From Parasphingorhabdus sp. (GTDB lineage: Bacteria > Pseudomonadota > Alphaproteobacteria > Sphingomonadales > Sphingomonadaceae), in the NCBI GenBank assembly GCA_030373505.1, contig JAUCYS010000009.1:1-64000 (forward strand): a stretch of 64,000 nt of DNA, read 5' to 3'. Position 1 is the first letter of the stretch. Every line of letters begins with the position of its first letter. Below, one piece after another: positions 29,721 to 37,821 of this stretch. Position numbers and translations under genes: made by a program. The notes beneath the pieces are model-generated. The model worked only from the letters and a program-made list of their open reading frames with translations, searched no databases and was not told where the DNA came from.

Positions 29721-30871
29721 TCCGCGATGATCTTCGGCAGCAGCGCATCCAGCAAGGGCATGCCCTTCGCCTGAACCATCAGCCGCCCATCGCGCCGCTC
29801 GACAAAACCCATATCGGCCAGTTTCTCCACCTCGCCGCCATCCACAATCTCTGCCGCCGCGAGTCCCGTTTTAGCCTCCAGCACTTCCAGATCGACGCCC
29901 TCGGCCAGCCTCAGCCCCATCATCAGCGCTTCCATCGCCCGCGTCTGCGGCGATAGCGGCTGCTCGAGCTTCAGTCCGCTCCCGTTGCGCTCAACCGCAG
30001 ACAGAAAATTCTCCGGCTTCTTGTGCCGCTCAGTCGCCTGCGCCAGCCGCCGCCCGTGCGCGCCCGGGCCGATGCCGACATAATCCTGATAGCGCCAGTA
30101 GGTCAGATTATGACGGCTTTCCTGCCCCGGCTTCGCATGGTTGCTGATCTCATAGGCGGGCAGGCCGGCCGCCGTCATGACGCCCCGGGTCAGCTCGAAC
30201 AGATCGGCGCAATGGTCATCGTCCGCCGGCACCAGCACGCCGGTGCGCACCAAAGTCTGGAACCGCGTCCCCGGTTCGATGGTCAGTTGATAGAGCGACA
30301 GATGCCCGGTGCCAAAGGCCAGCGCGCGGTCCAGCTCCGCCTGCCAGTCATCCAGCGTCTGTCCCGGCCGGGCATAGATCAGGTCAAAGCTGACTCGCCC
30401 GAACGCCCGCTGCGCGATATCCAGCGCCGCCAGCCCCTCGGCCACATCATGCGCGCGCCCGAGAAAGCCGAGCGTCTCGTCATCCAGCGCCTGCAGGCCC
30501 AGCGACACCCGATTCACCCCGGCGTCGGCCAGATCATGAAAATTGGCCGCCTCGACCGAAGACGGATTGGCCTCCAGCGTGATCTCGATTTGCTCTGCAA
30601 AACCCCAGTGTCGCTCCGCCGCCGCGATCAGCGCCTCGACCAGCGCCGGCGGCATCAGCGAGGGCGTGCCGCCGCCGAAGAAGATGCTCGACAATTTCCG
30701 GCCCGGCACCAGCGCGGCCTCGTGCGCCATGTCGGCGAGCAGCGCATCCTGCCAGGCCGCAACATCCACCTGTTCCCGGACATGGCTGTTGAAATCGCAA
30801 TAGGGACATTTGGAGACACAGAACGGCCAGTGGATATAGAGCGCCAGCGGCCCCATATCACTTCCGTTCAT
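29705..30871 (-). CDS. hemW: Radical SAM haem chaperone HemW (HemN-like)
   Basis: 388 residues from the ATG at 30871, chosen for the AGGG 5-8 bases upstream; the frame is open further but antisense to the next gene. The radical SAM cluster motif is CVSKCPYCDF, preceded by LALYIHWPF, followed by SIFFGGGTPSL and the EITLEANPSS segment. The length and the lack of a long HemN N-terminus favour HemW, a haem-trafficking protein, over oxygen-independent coproporphyrinogen oxidase. The final residues (VLRT) and stop are encoded by a family B repeat, implying that the natural C-terminus was replaced or trimmed. Confidence 0.9.
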   Translation of the reverse strand: MNGSDMGPLALYIHWPFCVSKCPYCDFNSHVREQVDVAAWQDALLADMAHEAALVPGRKLSSIFFGGGTPSLMPPALVEALIAAAERHWGFAEQIEITLEANPSSVEAANFHDLADAGVNRVSLGLQALDDETLGFLGRAHDVAEGLAALDIAQRAFGRVSFDLIYARPGQTLDDWQAELDRALAFGTGHLSLYQLTIEPGTRFQTLVRTGVLVPADDDHCADLFELTRGVMTAAGLPAYEISNHAKPGQESRHNLTYWRYQDYVGIGPGAHGRRLAQATERHKKPENFLSAVERNGSGLKLEQPLSPQTRAMEALMMGLRLAEGVDLEVLEAKTGLAAAEIVDGGEVEKLADMGFVERRDGRLMVQAKGMPLLDALLPKIIADVLRT

Positions 30872-30895
30872 CTTTTCCCTGGTAGAGACCGCTTC

Positions 30896-31483
30896 ATGCA
30901 TATTGTCCGCGCCCTTAGCGCCATCCTTCTGATCACGCCAGCCATTGCGGCTTGCTCCCCGGCGCCCTCGCACGGCCAGTCGCCGACCACGGTCGTCGAG
31001 CCCCGCCCCAGCATGGCGCCGAAGCCCCGCAGCGACAGCCGCCTGCAGAGCGCGATGATGCGCGCCCATGATCAGGTCCGGGCAGGGGTCGGCGCACCGA
31101 AACTGGTCTGGAACGCAGAGCTGGCCAAGGATGCCGCCGTCTATGCCGCAACCCTGGCCCGCACCGGAAAATTCGCCCACGACCCGCAGACCGGCCGCAG
31201 CCCCCGGCAGGGTGAAAATCTCTGGATGGGCACCCGCGATGCCTATGGCTATGGCGAGATGGTCGGTGCCTGGGTTGACGAGAAGCGCTATTTCCAGCCC
31301 GGACTGGTCCCTGACAACAGCAATACCGGCACCTGGGGCGATGTCGCCCATTATGTCCAGATGATCTGGCCAACCAGCCAGCGGATCGGCTGCGCCCTGG
31401 CCAGCAACGCCCGCAACGATTTCCTGGTCTGCCGCTACAGCCCCGCCGGCAATATCGTCGGAAGGGACCCGCTCAAGGGTTAA
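30896..31483 (+). CDS. CAP-domain (SCP/PR1-like) lipoprotein
   Basis: 195 residues from the ATG at 30896. A signal ending in IAAC suggests a lipoprotein. The CAP superfamily motifs are present: MMRAHDQVRAGVGAPKLVWN, FAHDPQ, GENLWMG, HYVQMIWPTSQRIGCA and the terminal CRYSPAGNIVG. Bacterial CAP proteins are secreted and mostly of unknown function. It is divergent from hemW with only 24 bases between start codons and is flanked downstream by a family B repeat. The gene interrupts the otherwise one-directional hemW-rdgB-rph set. Confidence 0.85.
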   Translation: MHIVRALSAILLITPAIAACSPAPSHGQSPTTVVEPRPSMAPKPRSDSRLQSAMMRAHDQVRAGVGAPKLVWNAELAKDAAVYAATLARTGKFAHDPQTGRSPRQGENLWMGTRDAYGYGEMVGAWVDEKRYFQPGLVPDNSNTGTWGDVAHYVQMIWPTSQRIGCALASNARNDFLVCRYSPAGNIVGRDPLKG

Positions 31484-31487
31484 TTCC

Positions 31488-31565
31488 TGTGCTCCGCACT
31501 TGATGCGGAGCCCTATCGGCTGTCACGCTCATGCCTCTAGAGTTCCGCATCAAGTGCGGAGCACG
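31488..31565. repeat. Intergenic inverted repeat, family B
   Basis: TGTGCTCCGCACTTGATGCG and inverse GTTCCGCATCAAGTGCGGAG, starting 4 bases after the CAP-protein stop. The gap 31484-31799 contains this and two family A copies and nothing else recognisable. Confidence 0.88.
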
Positions 31566-31567
31566 TT

Positions 31568-31654
31568 CCGTTCGTGCTGAGTTTGCCGAAGCATTTTGCT
31601 CGTCGATACACCGCAAGTCCGATAGAGGTCCCTCGACAGGCTCAGGACGAACGG
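31568..31654. repeat. Intergenic inverted repeat, family A
   Basis: CCGTTCGTGCTGAGTTTGCC left and CCTCGACAGGCTCAGGACGA plus ACGG right, with a longer centre than other copies. Confidence 0.83.
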
Positions 31655-31686
31655 GGTGGGGGCCGTAAGCGTTCATTTTTCAAATG

Positions 31687-31793
31687 CCGTTCGTGCTGAG
31701 CTTGTCGAAGCACCTTGACCGTCGACATACTGCAAGCCGGCTGATGTCGTTCACCTTCGGTGGCCTGCGGCTCAACAGGCTCAGAATGAACGG
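31687..31793. repeat. Intergenic inverted repeat, family A (long centre)
   Basis: CCGTTCGTGCTGAGCTTGTC left and CTCAACAGGCTCAGAATGAA plus CGG right. The right arm also carries an inserted CACCTTCGGTGGCC stretch; it ends 7 bases before the rdgB stop codon. Confidence 0.75.
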
Positions 31794-31799
31794 TCGCCC

Positions 31800-32429
31800 C
31801 TAAAAACAGCCCGCAACCAGCTTCCGGAACGCATCCGCCCGATGGCTCATCGCCTGCTTCCGATCGGGGTCCAGCTCGGCAAAGCTCTGCTCCATGCCGA
31901 CGGGCTGAAACACCGGATCATAGCCGAAGCCCAGTGTCCCGCGCGGCGGCCAGACCAGCTGGCCCTGTACCCTTCCTTCGAACACCTCCGAATAGCCATC
32001 CGGCCAGGCCAGCGCCAGCGTACAGACAAAATAGGCGCTGCGGTCGACATCCGGACCCTGTTCTGCCAGCAGCCCCTCGACCTTGCCCATCGCCATATAC
32101 CAGTCGCGACCCGGCTCGCCCTCGAACCACTGCCGCTCGGCCCAGTCGGCGGTATAGACCCCGGGCTTGCCGTCGAGCGCCGCCACGCACAGCCCGCTGT
32201 CATCCGCCAGCGCCACGCAATTCGCGCCCTCGGCGCTTGCCCGTGCCTTGAGCAGCGCATTTTCGGCAAAGGTCGTCCCGGTCTCTTCCGGCTCCGGCAA
32301 TCCCAGATCGCCCGCCGACACCGGCTCGATGCCATAAGGCTCCAGCAACGCCCGGATTTCCCGCACCTTGCCCTGGTTATGGCTGGCGATGATCAGGCGT
32401 CCGGGGGCGAGTTTGCGGTGGGTGGTCAT
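31800..32429 (-). CDS. rdgB: dITP/XTP pyrophosphatase (RdgB/HAM1)
   Basis: 209 residues. The Ham1 family signature LIIASHNQGKVREIRALL at the N-terminus, FAENALLKARASA, VALADDSGLCVAALDGKPGV and the C-terminal LGFGYDPVFQPVGMEQSFAELD are all intact. It removes deaminated purine nucleotides such as dITP from the pool. It lies downstream of rph on the same strand; a family A repeat (32443-32511) lies between them. Confidence 0.95.
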   Translation of the reverse strand: MTTHRKLAPGRLIIASHNQGKVREIRALLEPYGIEPVSAGDLGLPEPEETGTTFAENALLKARASAEGANCVALADDSGLCVAALDGKPGVYTADWAERQWFEGEPGRDWYMAMGKVEGLLAEQGPDVDRSAYFVCTLALAWPDGYSEVFEGRVQGQLVWPPRGTLGFGYDPVFQPVGMEQSFAELDPDRKQAMSHRADAFRKLVAGCF

Positions 32430-32442
32430 AGCTGTTCCATTT

Positions 32443-32511
32443 CCGTTCGTGCTGAGCCTGTCGAAGCACCTCTCGACGAAAAGTGCCCTTCGACAGGCTC
32501 AGGGCGAACGG
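32443..32511. repeat. Intergenic inverted repeat, family A (rph-rdgB gap)
   Basis: CCGTTCGTGCTGAGCCTGTC and CTTCGACAGGCTCAGGGCGA plus ACGG, one of the cleanest copies. It lies within the presumed rph-rdgB transcript. Confidence 0.9.
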
Positions 32512-32530
32512 TTACTCTTGTCGTTAAATC

Positions 32531-33244
32531 CTAACCAACAGCCTTGTCCTGCGCCTCGAAAATCCGGCCGCAACCAATCTTCGCCAGCCGCATCAGCCGC
32601 ATCAGCCTTTCTTCGTCAAAGGTCTGGCCCTCGGCTGTAGCCTGCGCCTCGGCGATATTGCCGTCGCCGGTCAGCACGAAATTGGCATCGGCGCCGGCAT
32701 TGCTGTCCTCGTCATAGTCGAGATCGAGCACCGGCGTGCCGTCAAAAATACCGCAGCTGATCGCCGCGATCTTCTGTTCGATCGGGTCTTCCTTGAGCAC
32801 CTTCTGGTCGAGCAGCCCGTTGACCGCCAGTCGCAGCGCCACCCAGGCGCCGCTGATCGAGGCCGTCCGCGTGCCGCCATCGGCCTGGATCACATCGCAA
32901 TCGAGCGTGATCTGCCGCTCGCCGAGCTTCTTCAGATCGACGACAGAGCGTAAAGATCGCCCGATGAGCCGCTGAATTTCCTGCGTCCGCCCCGACTGCT
33001 TGCCGCGTGCCGCTTCCCGGCTGCCACGGGTGTGGGTGGCGCGGGGCAGCATCGAATATTCGCCGGTGACCCATCCGGTACCCTTGCCGCGCATCCATGG
33101 CGGCAGGCTCGTCTCGATGCTGGCAGTGCACAGCACCCGCGTATCGCCAAAGCTGATCAGACAGCTTCCCTCGGCATGTTTGGTAAATCCGGTTTCGATG
33201 GAAATGGCGCGCATTTCGTCCGGCGCACGGCCCGATGGTCGCAT
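32531..33244 (-). CDS. rph: Ribonuclease PH
   Basis: 237 residues, the standard length. [79 protein letters not shown] and the [20 protein letters not shown] segment match RNase PH closely. It trims tRNA 3' ends phosphorolytically. The ORF is complete, with no sign of the frameshift seen in some laboratory E. coli strains. Confidence 0.97.
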   Translation of the reverse strand: MRPSGRAPDEMRAISIETGFTKHAEGSCLISFGDTRVLCTASIETSLPPWMRGKGTGWVTGEYSMLPRATHTRGSREAARGKQSGRTQEIQRLIGRSLRSVVDLKKLGERQITLDCDVIQADGGTRTASISGAWVALRLAVNGLLDQKVLKEDPIEQKIAAISCGIFDGTPVLDLDYDEDSNAGADANFVLTGDGNIAEAQATAEGQTFDEERLMRLMRLAKIGCGRIFEAQDKAVG

Positions 33245-33328
33245 GTGTGATTCTCCTGTGGCTTTGAAGGGAGCTGCTTAGAGAAAGACGCAAGGGCTTG
33301 CCACCCTATTCCTTTCCCAAAAAATCGC

Positions 33329-33413
33329 CGTCATTGCGAGGAGCGCAGCGACGCGGCAATCCAGAGCACCTGCGCGCGAAACTCCGGATTGCTTCGCTCC
33401 GCTCGCAATCACG
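33329..33413. repeat. Intergenic inverted repeat, family C
   Basis: CGTCATTGCGAGGAGCGCAG on the left and CTTCGCTCCGCTCGCAATCA plus CG on the right, around a 35-base centre. It lies in the 334-base gap between rph and hrcA. The same CGTCATTGCGAGGAGC type of repeat is common in many bacterial genomes. Confidence 0.8.
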
Positions 33414-33452
33414 TCTTTAGCCGGGCAAGCAAGATGCAGTACGCACGATGTC

Positions 33453-33526
33453 CGTGCTCCGCACCTGATGCGGAGCTGTGGCGGCGAAGAAAGCTGTTCG
33501 CCGGACCAGCTCCGCATCCAGCACCA
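33453..33526. repeat. Intergenic inverted repeat, family B (imperfect)
   Basis: CGTGCTCCGCACCTGATGCG on the left; the right arm AGCTCCGCATCCAGCACCA is degenerate. It ends 53 bases before the hrcA start. Confidence 0.7.
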
Positions 33527-33578
33527 CCGCTCCAACTGCGCGCTGGAAACCCGTTGCGTTTCATCCTATCTATAACCC

Positions 33579-34628
33579 ATGCCCAACACACCGATCACCG
33601 AAATGAACGACCGCACCCGCGCCATTTTCCGGGTGGTGGTCGAATCCTATCTGGAAAGCGGCGCGCCGGTCGGTTCGCGCACCATCTCCAAGGCCCCGGG
33701 ACTCGAACTCTCGCCGGCCTCGATCCGCAATGTCATGCAGGATCTCGAGGAACTCGGCCTGCTCGCCGCGCCCCATACCAGCGCCGGCCGGATGCCGACC
33801 GAACTCGGCCTGCGTTTGTTTGTCGACGGCATGATGCAGGCCGCCGAGCCGTCGCAGCAGGAGCGCGAGGCGATCGAGAGCCAGATCACCGAACAGGGCC
33901 CGGTCGAGGATGCGCTGCGCGCCACCACCTCGATCCTGTCAGGTCTTTCCTCCTGTGCTGGCCTCGTACTGGTGCCAAAGCGCGAACCCCTGCTGAAGCA
34001 ATTCAATTTCGTCAAATTGTCCGAAGGGCAGGGGCTGGCAATCCTCGTTGGCCAGGACGGCGGCATCGAAAACCGTGTGCTCGACCTGCCGCCCGGTGTC
34101 TCGGATTCGGCGCTGGTCGAGGCGGGCAATTATCTCACCGCCCGCTATGGCGGCAAGAGTCTGTCACAGGCGCTGGCGCAGCTCGACCGCGAGATCAGCG
34201 CCGGCGAGCTGGCGATCGACAAGGCGTCGGAAGAGCTGGTCAAGGCCGGTATGGTGACCTGGAGCCGCGACCCCGCGGACCGGCCGGTGCTGATCGTGCG
34301 CGGCCAGGCCAATCTGCTGCAGGACAACAGCGCGCTTGCCGATCTCGACCGTGTCCGGCGGCTGCTCGACGAGCTCGAGGGCAAGCAGGAAATCGCTCGC
34401 CTGCTCGACAATGCCCGCGATGCCGAGGCAGCCAAAATATTTATCGGCGCGGAAAATAAATTATTCTCGCTTTCCGGCTCATCTGTGATAGCGGCGCCCT
34501 ACAAGGACGGCGACGGACAGGTGGTCGGCGTGGTCGGCGTGATTGGCCCGACAAGGTTGAATTACGCGCGCATCGTACCCATGGTAGACTTCACCGCGCA
34601 AACCCTGTCGCGATTGTTGACCAAATGA
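33579..34628 (+). CDS. hrcA: Heat-inducible transcription repressor HrcA
   Basis: 349 residues. The N-terminal winged helix (TRAIFRVVVESYLESGAPVG, LSPASIRNVMQDLEELGLL, PHTSAGRMPTELGLRLFVD) and the C-terminal GPTRLNYARIVPMVDFTAQ are characteristic. HrcA binds CIRCE elements upstream of groESL-type operons. I did not find a CIRCE palindrome near the chaperone genes in this window, so its targets here probably lie elsewhere. grpE follows after 23 bases. Confidence 0.95.
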   Translation: MPNTPITEMNDRTRAIFRVVVESYLESGAPVGSRTISKAPGLELSPASIRNVMQDLEELGLLAAPHTSAGRMPTELGLRLFVDGMMQAAEPSQQEREAIESQITEQGPVEDALRATTSILSGLSSCAGLVLVPKREPLLKQFNFVKLSEGQGLAILVGQDGGIENRVLDLPPGVSDSALVEAGNYLTARYGGKSLSQALAQLDREISAGELAIDKASEELVKAGMVTWSRDPADRPVLIVRGQANLLQDNSALADLDRVRRLLDELEGKQEIARLLDNARDAEAAKIFIGAENKLFSLSGSSVIAAPYKDGDGQVVGVVGVIGPTRLNYARIVPMVDFTAQTLSRLLTK

Positions 34629-34651
34629 CAGATATTAGAGTGATTTAGAAC

Positions 34652-35260
34652 ATGAGTGATCAGAAGCAGAAACCCGATAATAATGATGCCGACAAGGCTG
34701 CCGCAGCCGAGCTGGAAGGTGTGCCGGACTCGATGAAGGATAGCGGTGCCGAGACCGACAAGAGTGCCGACCCGCAGCCGGAAAATGCCGACAACCGCAT
34801 CGAGGCGCTGGAAGACGCGATCGCCGAAGCGCAGCAGGCGGTGCTCTACGCCCAGGCCGAAACGCAGAATGTCCGCCGCCGTCTCGAAAAGGACGCGCAG
34901 GACGCCCGCGCCTATGCCGCGACCGGCTTTGCCCGCGACATGCTTTCGGTGATGGACAATATGCAGCGCGCTCTCGAGGCCATCCCCGCCGAGGTCAAGG
35001 ACGAGGAAAAATGGAAGGGCCTGATCAACGGCATCGAGGCCACCGGCCGCGAGCTGCAGTCGGTGTTCGAGAAAAACGGTATCAAGCGCGTCGCCGCGGT
35101 TGGCCTGCCGCTTGACCCCAACCAGCATCAGGCAATGGTCGAAATCCCCACCGAAGAGCATGAACCCGGCACGATTGTGCAGGAAATGCAGGCCGGCTAT
35201 GTGATCAAGGACCGGCTGCTGCGCCCGGCCTTGGTTGGAGTGGCGAAGAAGCCGGAGTAG
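34652..35260 (+). CDS. grpE: GrpE nucleotide exchange factor
   Basis: 202 residues. An acidic, low-complexity N-terminus (~1-45) leads into a long coiled coil (EALEDAIAEAQQAVLYAQAE), then VRRRLEKDAQDARAYAATGF and the beta domain with GLPLDPNQHQAMVEIPTEEH and YVIKDRLLRPALVGVAKKP. It releases ADP from DnaK, whose gene is at 44705 in this window. It is probably co-transcribed with hrcA. A perfect 16-base palindrome at 35302-35317 may end the transcript. Confidence 0.95.
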   Translation: MSDQKQKPDNNDADKAAAAELEGVPDSMKDSGAETDKSADPQPENADNRIEALEDAIAEAQQAVLYAQAETQNVRRRLEKDAQDARAYAATGFARDMLSVMDNMQRALEAIPAEVKDEEKWKGLINGIEATGRELQSVFEKNGIKRVAAVGLPLDPNQHQAMVEIPTEEHEPGTIVQEMQAGYVIKDRLLRPALVGVAKKPE

Positions 35261-35301
35261 TTTCCGGGGTTGAATAGACTAATTCTGCACCGCGTTTCAC
35301 T

Positions 35302-35317
35302 GGCTGGCTAGCCAGCC
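35302..35317 (+). terminator. Possible terminator hairpin after grpE
   Basis: Perfect palindrome GGCTGGCTAGCCAGCC followed by TTTCCTC. The T tract is short, so termination efficiency is uncertain. Confidence 0.35.
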
Positions 35318-35344
35318 TTTCCTCTACCGGAGGGAGAAGGCAAC

Positions 35345-35372
35345 CAGACTAGGCAATTCATTGCCTGGTCTG
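35345..35372. repeat. Imperfect hairpin in the grpE-SDR gap
   Basis: CAGACTAGGCAA and TTGCCTGGTCTG pair across a TTCA loop with one T-G mismatch. It lies in a 284-base gene-free gap (35261-35544) that otherwise shows GC-rich purine/pyrimidine tracts but no gene. Confidence 0.5.
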
Positions 35373-35544
35373 AGGGGGGTGAGGTGTTAAGAAGGGCGAT
35401 GAAGAAGCGCCTGGTTCCGGTCGTCAGAAAACTCCGCCTTATCCGCTCACCGAGCGCGACTGGTTGGCTTCGCTCGCAAGTCTTGCCTGCCTCTCCTCCC
35501 CGGGCAGGGAGAAGATCAAGTAAATCCGAATCTGGCCGGATTCG

Positions 35545-36333
35545 CTAGAAAATAGAATTCCCCATGCCGCCATCGACCACCAGGCTCTGCCCGGTCGCAT
35601 AGCCGGCCATCTCGCTGCAGAACATCGCGACAAACATCCCCATATCCTCGGCATCGCCAAAGCGGCCGACCGGGATCCGCACCTGCTTGACGAATTTGGC
35701 GACCTCCTCGTCATAGCTGGTGCCATTGGCTTCGGCCTGGCTGTCGAACATGCCGCGGATGCCCGGCGTATGGTGCATGCCGGGCAGGATATTGTTGATC
35801 GTCACGCCATGGCGGGCAACCTGCTTGGCCACGGCCACCGTGTAATTGACCAGCGCCGCGCGCGGCGGTCCCGACAGCACCCGCATCGCCGCGGGATATT
35901 TGGCGGCACCGGTCGCGATATTGACGATCCGGCCCCATTTGCGCTCGACCATGCCGTCGATCACCGCCTTGATAAATTCCACCGGGCTGAGCAGGGTCAG
36001 CGACAGCGCTTCCTCCCATTCCGCCCTGCCGACGGTCCGGAAATCACCGGAAAAGGGGGGCGGCGAGCAGGTCGCCACCAGAATGTCGGGGTCGGGGCAG
36101 ATCGAGAGAATGGTCTCGCGGCCCTCGTCGCTGCTGTGGTCGGCGACAATCGGCGTGATACTGGCCCCGGTTTCGCGCACCAGTTCCTCGCAGACCGCCA
36201 TCAGCCGTTCCTCGCCTCGGGCGGTGATGAACAATTCCGTCTTTTCCCGCGCCAGTGCCAGCGCCGCGCCGCGGCCCAGTCCCGCGCTGCCGCCGTTGAC
36301 CAGCGCCTTCCTGCCGCTAATTCCCAGATCCAT
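35545..36333 (-). CDS. SDR-family protein with atypical active site
   Basis: 262 residues with a clear SDR cofactor site (VNGGSAGLGRGAALALA, a GxxxGxG pattern) and the C-terminal GQSLVVDGGMG typical of 3-oxoacyl-ACP reductase-like proteins. However, the active-site region WGRIVNIATGAAKYPAAMRV continues LSGPPRAALVNYT: the usual Ser is Thr and the Y-x3-K positions read S-x3-R. The NNAG motif is replaced by VATCSPPP. It resembles the BKR-like SDR subgroup with altered tetrad. The substrate is unknown, and classical dehydrogenase activity is doubtful. Confidence 0.82.
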   Translation of the reverse strand: MDLGISGRKALVNGGSAGLGRGAALALAREKTELFITARGEERLMAVCEELVRETGASITPIVADHSSDEGRETILSICPDPDILVATCSPPPFSGDFRTVGRAEWEEALSLTLLSPVEFIKAVIDGMVERKWGRIVNIATGAAKYPAAMRVLSGPPRAALVNYTVAVAKQVARHGVTINNILPGMHHTPGIRGMFDSQAEANGTSYDEEVAKFVKQVRIPVGRFGDAEDMGMFVAMFCSEMAGYATGQSLVVDGGMGNSIF

Positions 36334-36495
36334 AATATGTTCCTCTCACCATCCTGACTAGCGCTGCCGCGCCTCGCTGCCGACTAGCCAATGTGAGGAA
36401 AGGATGAGCTCGCGCCTGATCCCGAAAAATAGGATTTGAAAATCAGGAGCTTGATCATTTTTGCGCAATTCACTCTTGCCTGTTTCTTTAAAAGA

Positions 36496-36521
36496 TATAT
36501 CTTAAACATAGTTTAGATATA
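36496..36521. promoter_or_regulatory. Palindromic operator upstream of the padR gene
   Basis: A 26-base near-perfect dyad: TATATCTTAAAC and AGTTTAGATATA around AT. It ends 16 bases before the padR start codon. PadR proteins often bind AT-rich dyads in their own promoters, so autoregulation is likely. Confidence 0.6.
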
Positions 36522-36537
36522 GAAAGACTCACCTGTC

Positions 36538-37134
36538 ATGATGCATGGAAGAAAATTTGGACCCGGTGGACCCAGGGGCGGTCGGGGCCGTGGCTGGAAC
36601 CCGGAAGTTGGGCAAAAATTTGCCAGAGCCTTTGCCGAGGCGGCCTTTGAAGGGGCGGTCGGCAAGCGGCGCGGCCGGATGTTCCGGCGCGGCGAATTGC
36701 GGCTGGTGCTGCTCCACCTGATCGCCGAGGAACCGCGCCACGGCTATGACCTGATCCGCCAGATCGAGGAGATGACCGGCGGCCATTATGCGCCCAGCCC
36801 GGGGATTGTCTATCCGACGCTGACGCTGATGGCGGAGATGGATCTGATCGACGAAACGGTCGACCAGGAGGGCAAGAAAATCTATGCGATCACCGAGGCC
36901 GGCAAGGCCCGGCTCGCCGAGGAACAGCCGCATATCGACGAGATACTCGCTCGGCTCGACGGCGTCTCGAAAATGGGCGAAGCCAGCGACGGCGCCTCGA
37001 TCCGCCGCGCGATGCACAACCTGAAAAGCGCGGTCCGCATCCGCCTTGCCAGCGAGGAAAAGGGGTCGGACAAGATACTGGATGTCGCCGCGATCATCGA
37101 CGAGGCGGCGAGCAAGATCGAGCGGCTGAAATAG
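36538..37134 (+). CDS. PadR-family transcriptional regulator
   Basis: 198 residues, starting at ATG 36538 or 36541, without a strong ribosome binding site. After a Gly/Arg-rich ~25-residue tail comes the PadR winged helix: RRGELRLVLLHLIAEEPRHG, YDLIRQIEEMTGGHYAPSPG, IVYPTLTLMAEMDLIDE. It has a C-terminal helical region for dimerisation. Members repress transporter or detoxification genes in response to small ligands. No obvious target is adjacent; it is divergent from the SDR gene across 204 bases that hold the palindrome, so the SDR could be a target. Confidence 0.88.
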   Translation: MMHGRKFGPGGPRGGRGRGWNPEVGQKFARAFAEAAFEGAVGKRRGRMFRRGELRLVLLHLIAEEPRHGYDLIRQIEEMTGGHYAPSPGIVYPTLTLMAEMDLIDETVDQEGKKIYAITEAGKARLAEEQPHIDEILARLDGVSKMGEASDGASIRRAMHNLKSAVRIRLASEEKGSDKILDVAAIIDEAASKIERLK

Positions 37135-37192
37135 GCGCGTGGGGGCAAAGTTTAAGAGCTGAGACTATCGAAATACCGCCTGCCTCCTGACG

Positions 37193-37290
37193 CCCTTCGA
37201 CAGGCTCAGGGCGAACGGTGATTGGCCGAGGCCTTGTGCAGTACAGCGCGACTTCCCAAATTCCGTTCGTGCTGAGCTTGTCGAAGCACG
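37193..37290. repeat. Family A half-repeats in outward orientation
   Basis: A right-type arm (CCTTCGACAGGCTCAGGGCG plus AACGG, ending 37218) precedes a left-type arm (CCGTTCGTGCTGAGCTTGTC, from 37263), opposite to the usual order. Probably the inner halves of two neighbouring copies. Confidence 0.75.
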
Positions 37291-37326
37291 GCTGGCACAA
37301 GGGAACCATCCGGAAAAGTGCGCTCC

Positions 37327-37821
37327 TTAGCCGTCTCCCAACAACAGCACCATCTGCACATTGCACCGCGCATAGGGCGTCGGCCATAGCTCGCTCGCGC
37401 CCAGATGCCGGAACCCGCTGCGCTCGTACAGCCGGACCGCCGCCGTCAGACCGGCATTGGTCTCCAGCCAGATCGCGTCGGCGCCCATTTCGCGCGCCTG
37501 CGCGATCAGCGCATCCATCACCGCCTGGCCAATACCCCGTCCGCGCAGATCCTTGCGGGCCGCCATTTTGACAATCTCCAGCCAGTTGCGGCCATCGCCC
37601 GGATCGTGATGCGGCGGCAGAATAGCGCCGGTGCCGACGACCAGTCGATCGGTTTCGGCGATGACAATCCGCCCGCCTTTTCCCAATATGGATGCTTCCA
37701 ATTCTTCCAGTTGCTCCCGGTCGCTGTCCTCCATGACAAAATATTCCTCGATCCAGTCGCGGTTGAGATCAATGAAGGCTTGCCGGTCGGCAGTCTGGTA
37801 GAGGCGGGTCGAGACGGTCAT
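37327..37821 (-). CDS. GNAT-family N-acetyltransferase
   Basis: 164 residues. The acetyl-CoA-binding region reads VKMAARKDLRGRGIGQAVMD (Q/R-x-x-G-x-G/A motif), followed by IWLETNAGLTAAVRLYERSG, typical of GNAT acetyltransferases. The substrate is unknown. Its start codon shares a base with the stop of the upstream permease gene (TGATG arrangement), so the two are translationally coupled. Confidence 0.87.
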   Translation of the reverse strand: MTVSTRLYQTADRQAFIDLNRDWIEEYFVMEDSDREQLEELEASILGKGGRIVIAETDRLVVGTGAILPPHHDPGDGRNWLEIVKMAARKDLRGRGIGQAVMDALIAQAREMGADAIWLETNAGLTAAVRLYERSGFRHLGASELWPTPYARCNVQMVLLLGDG

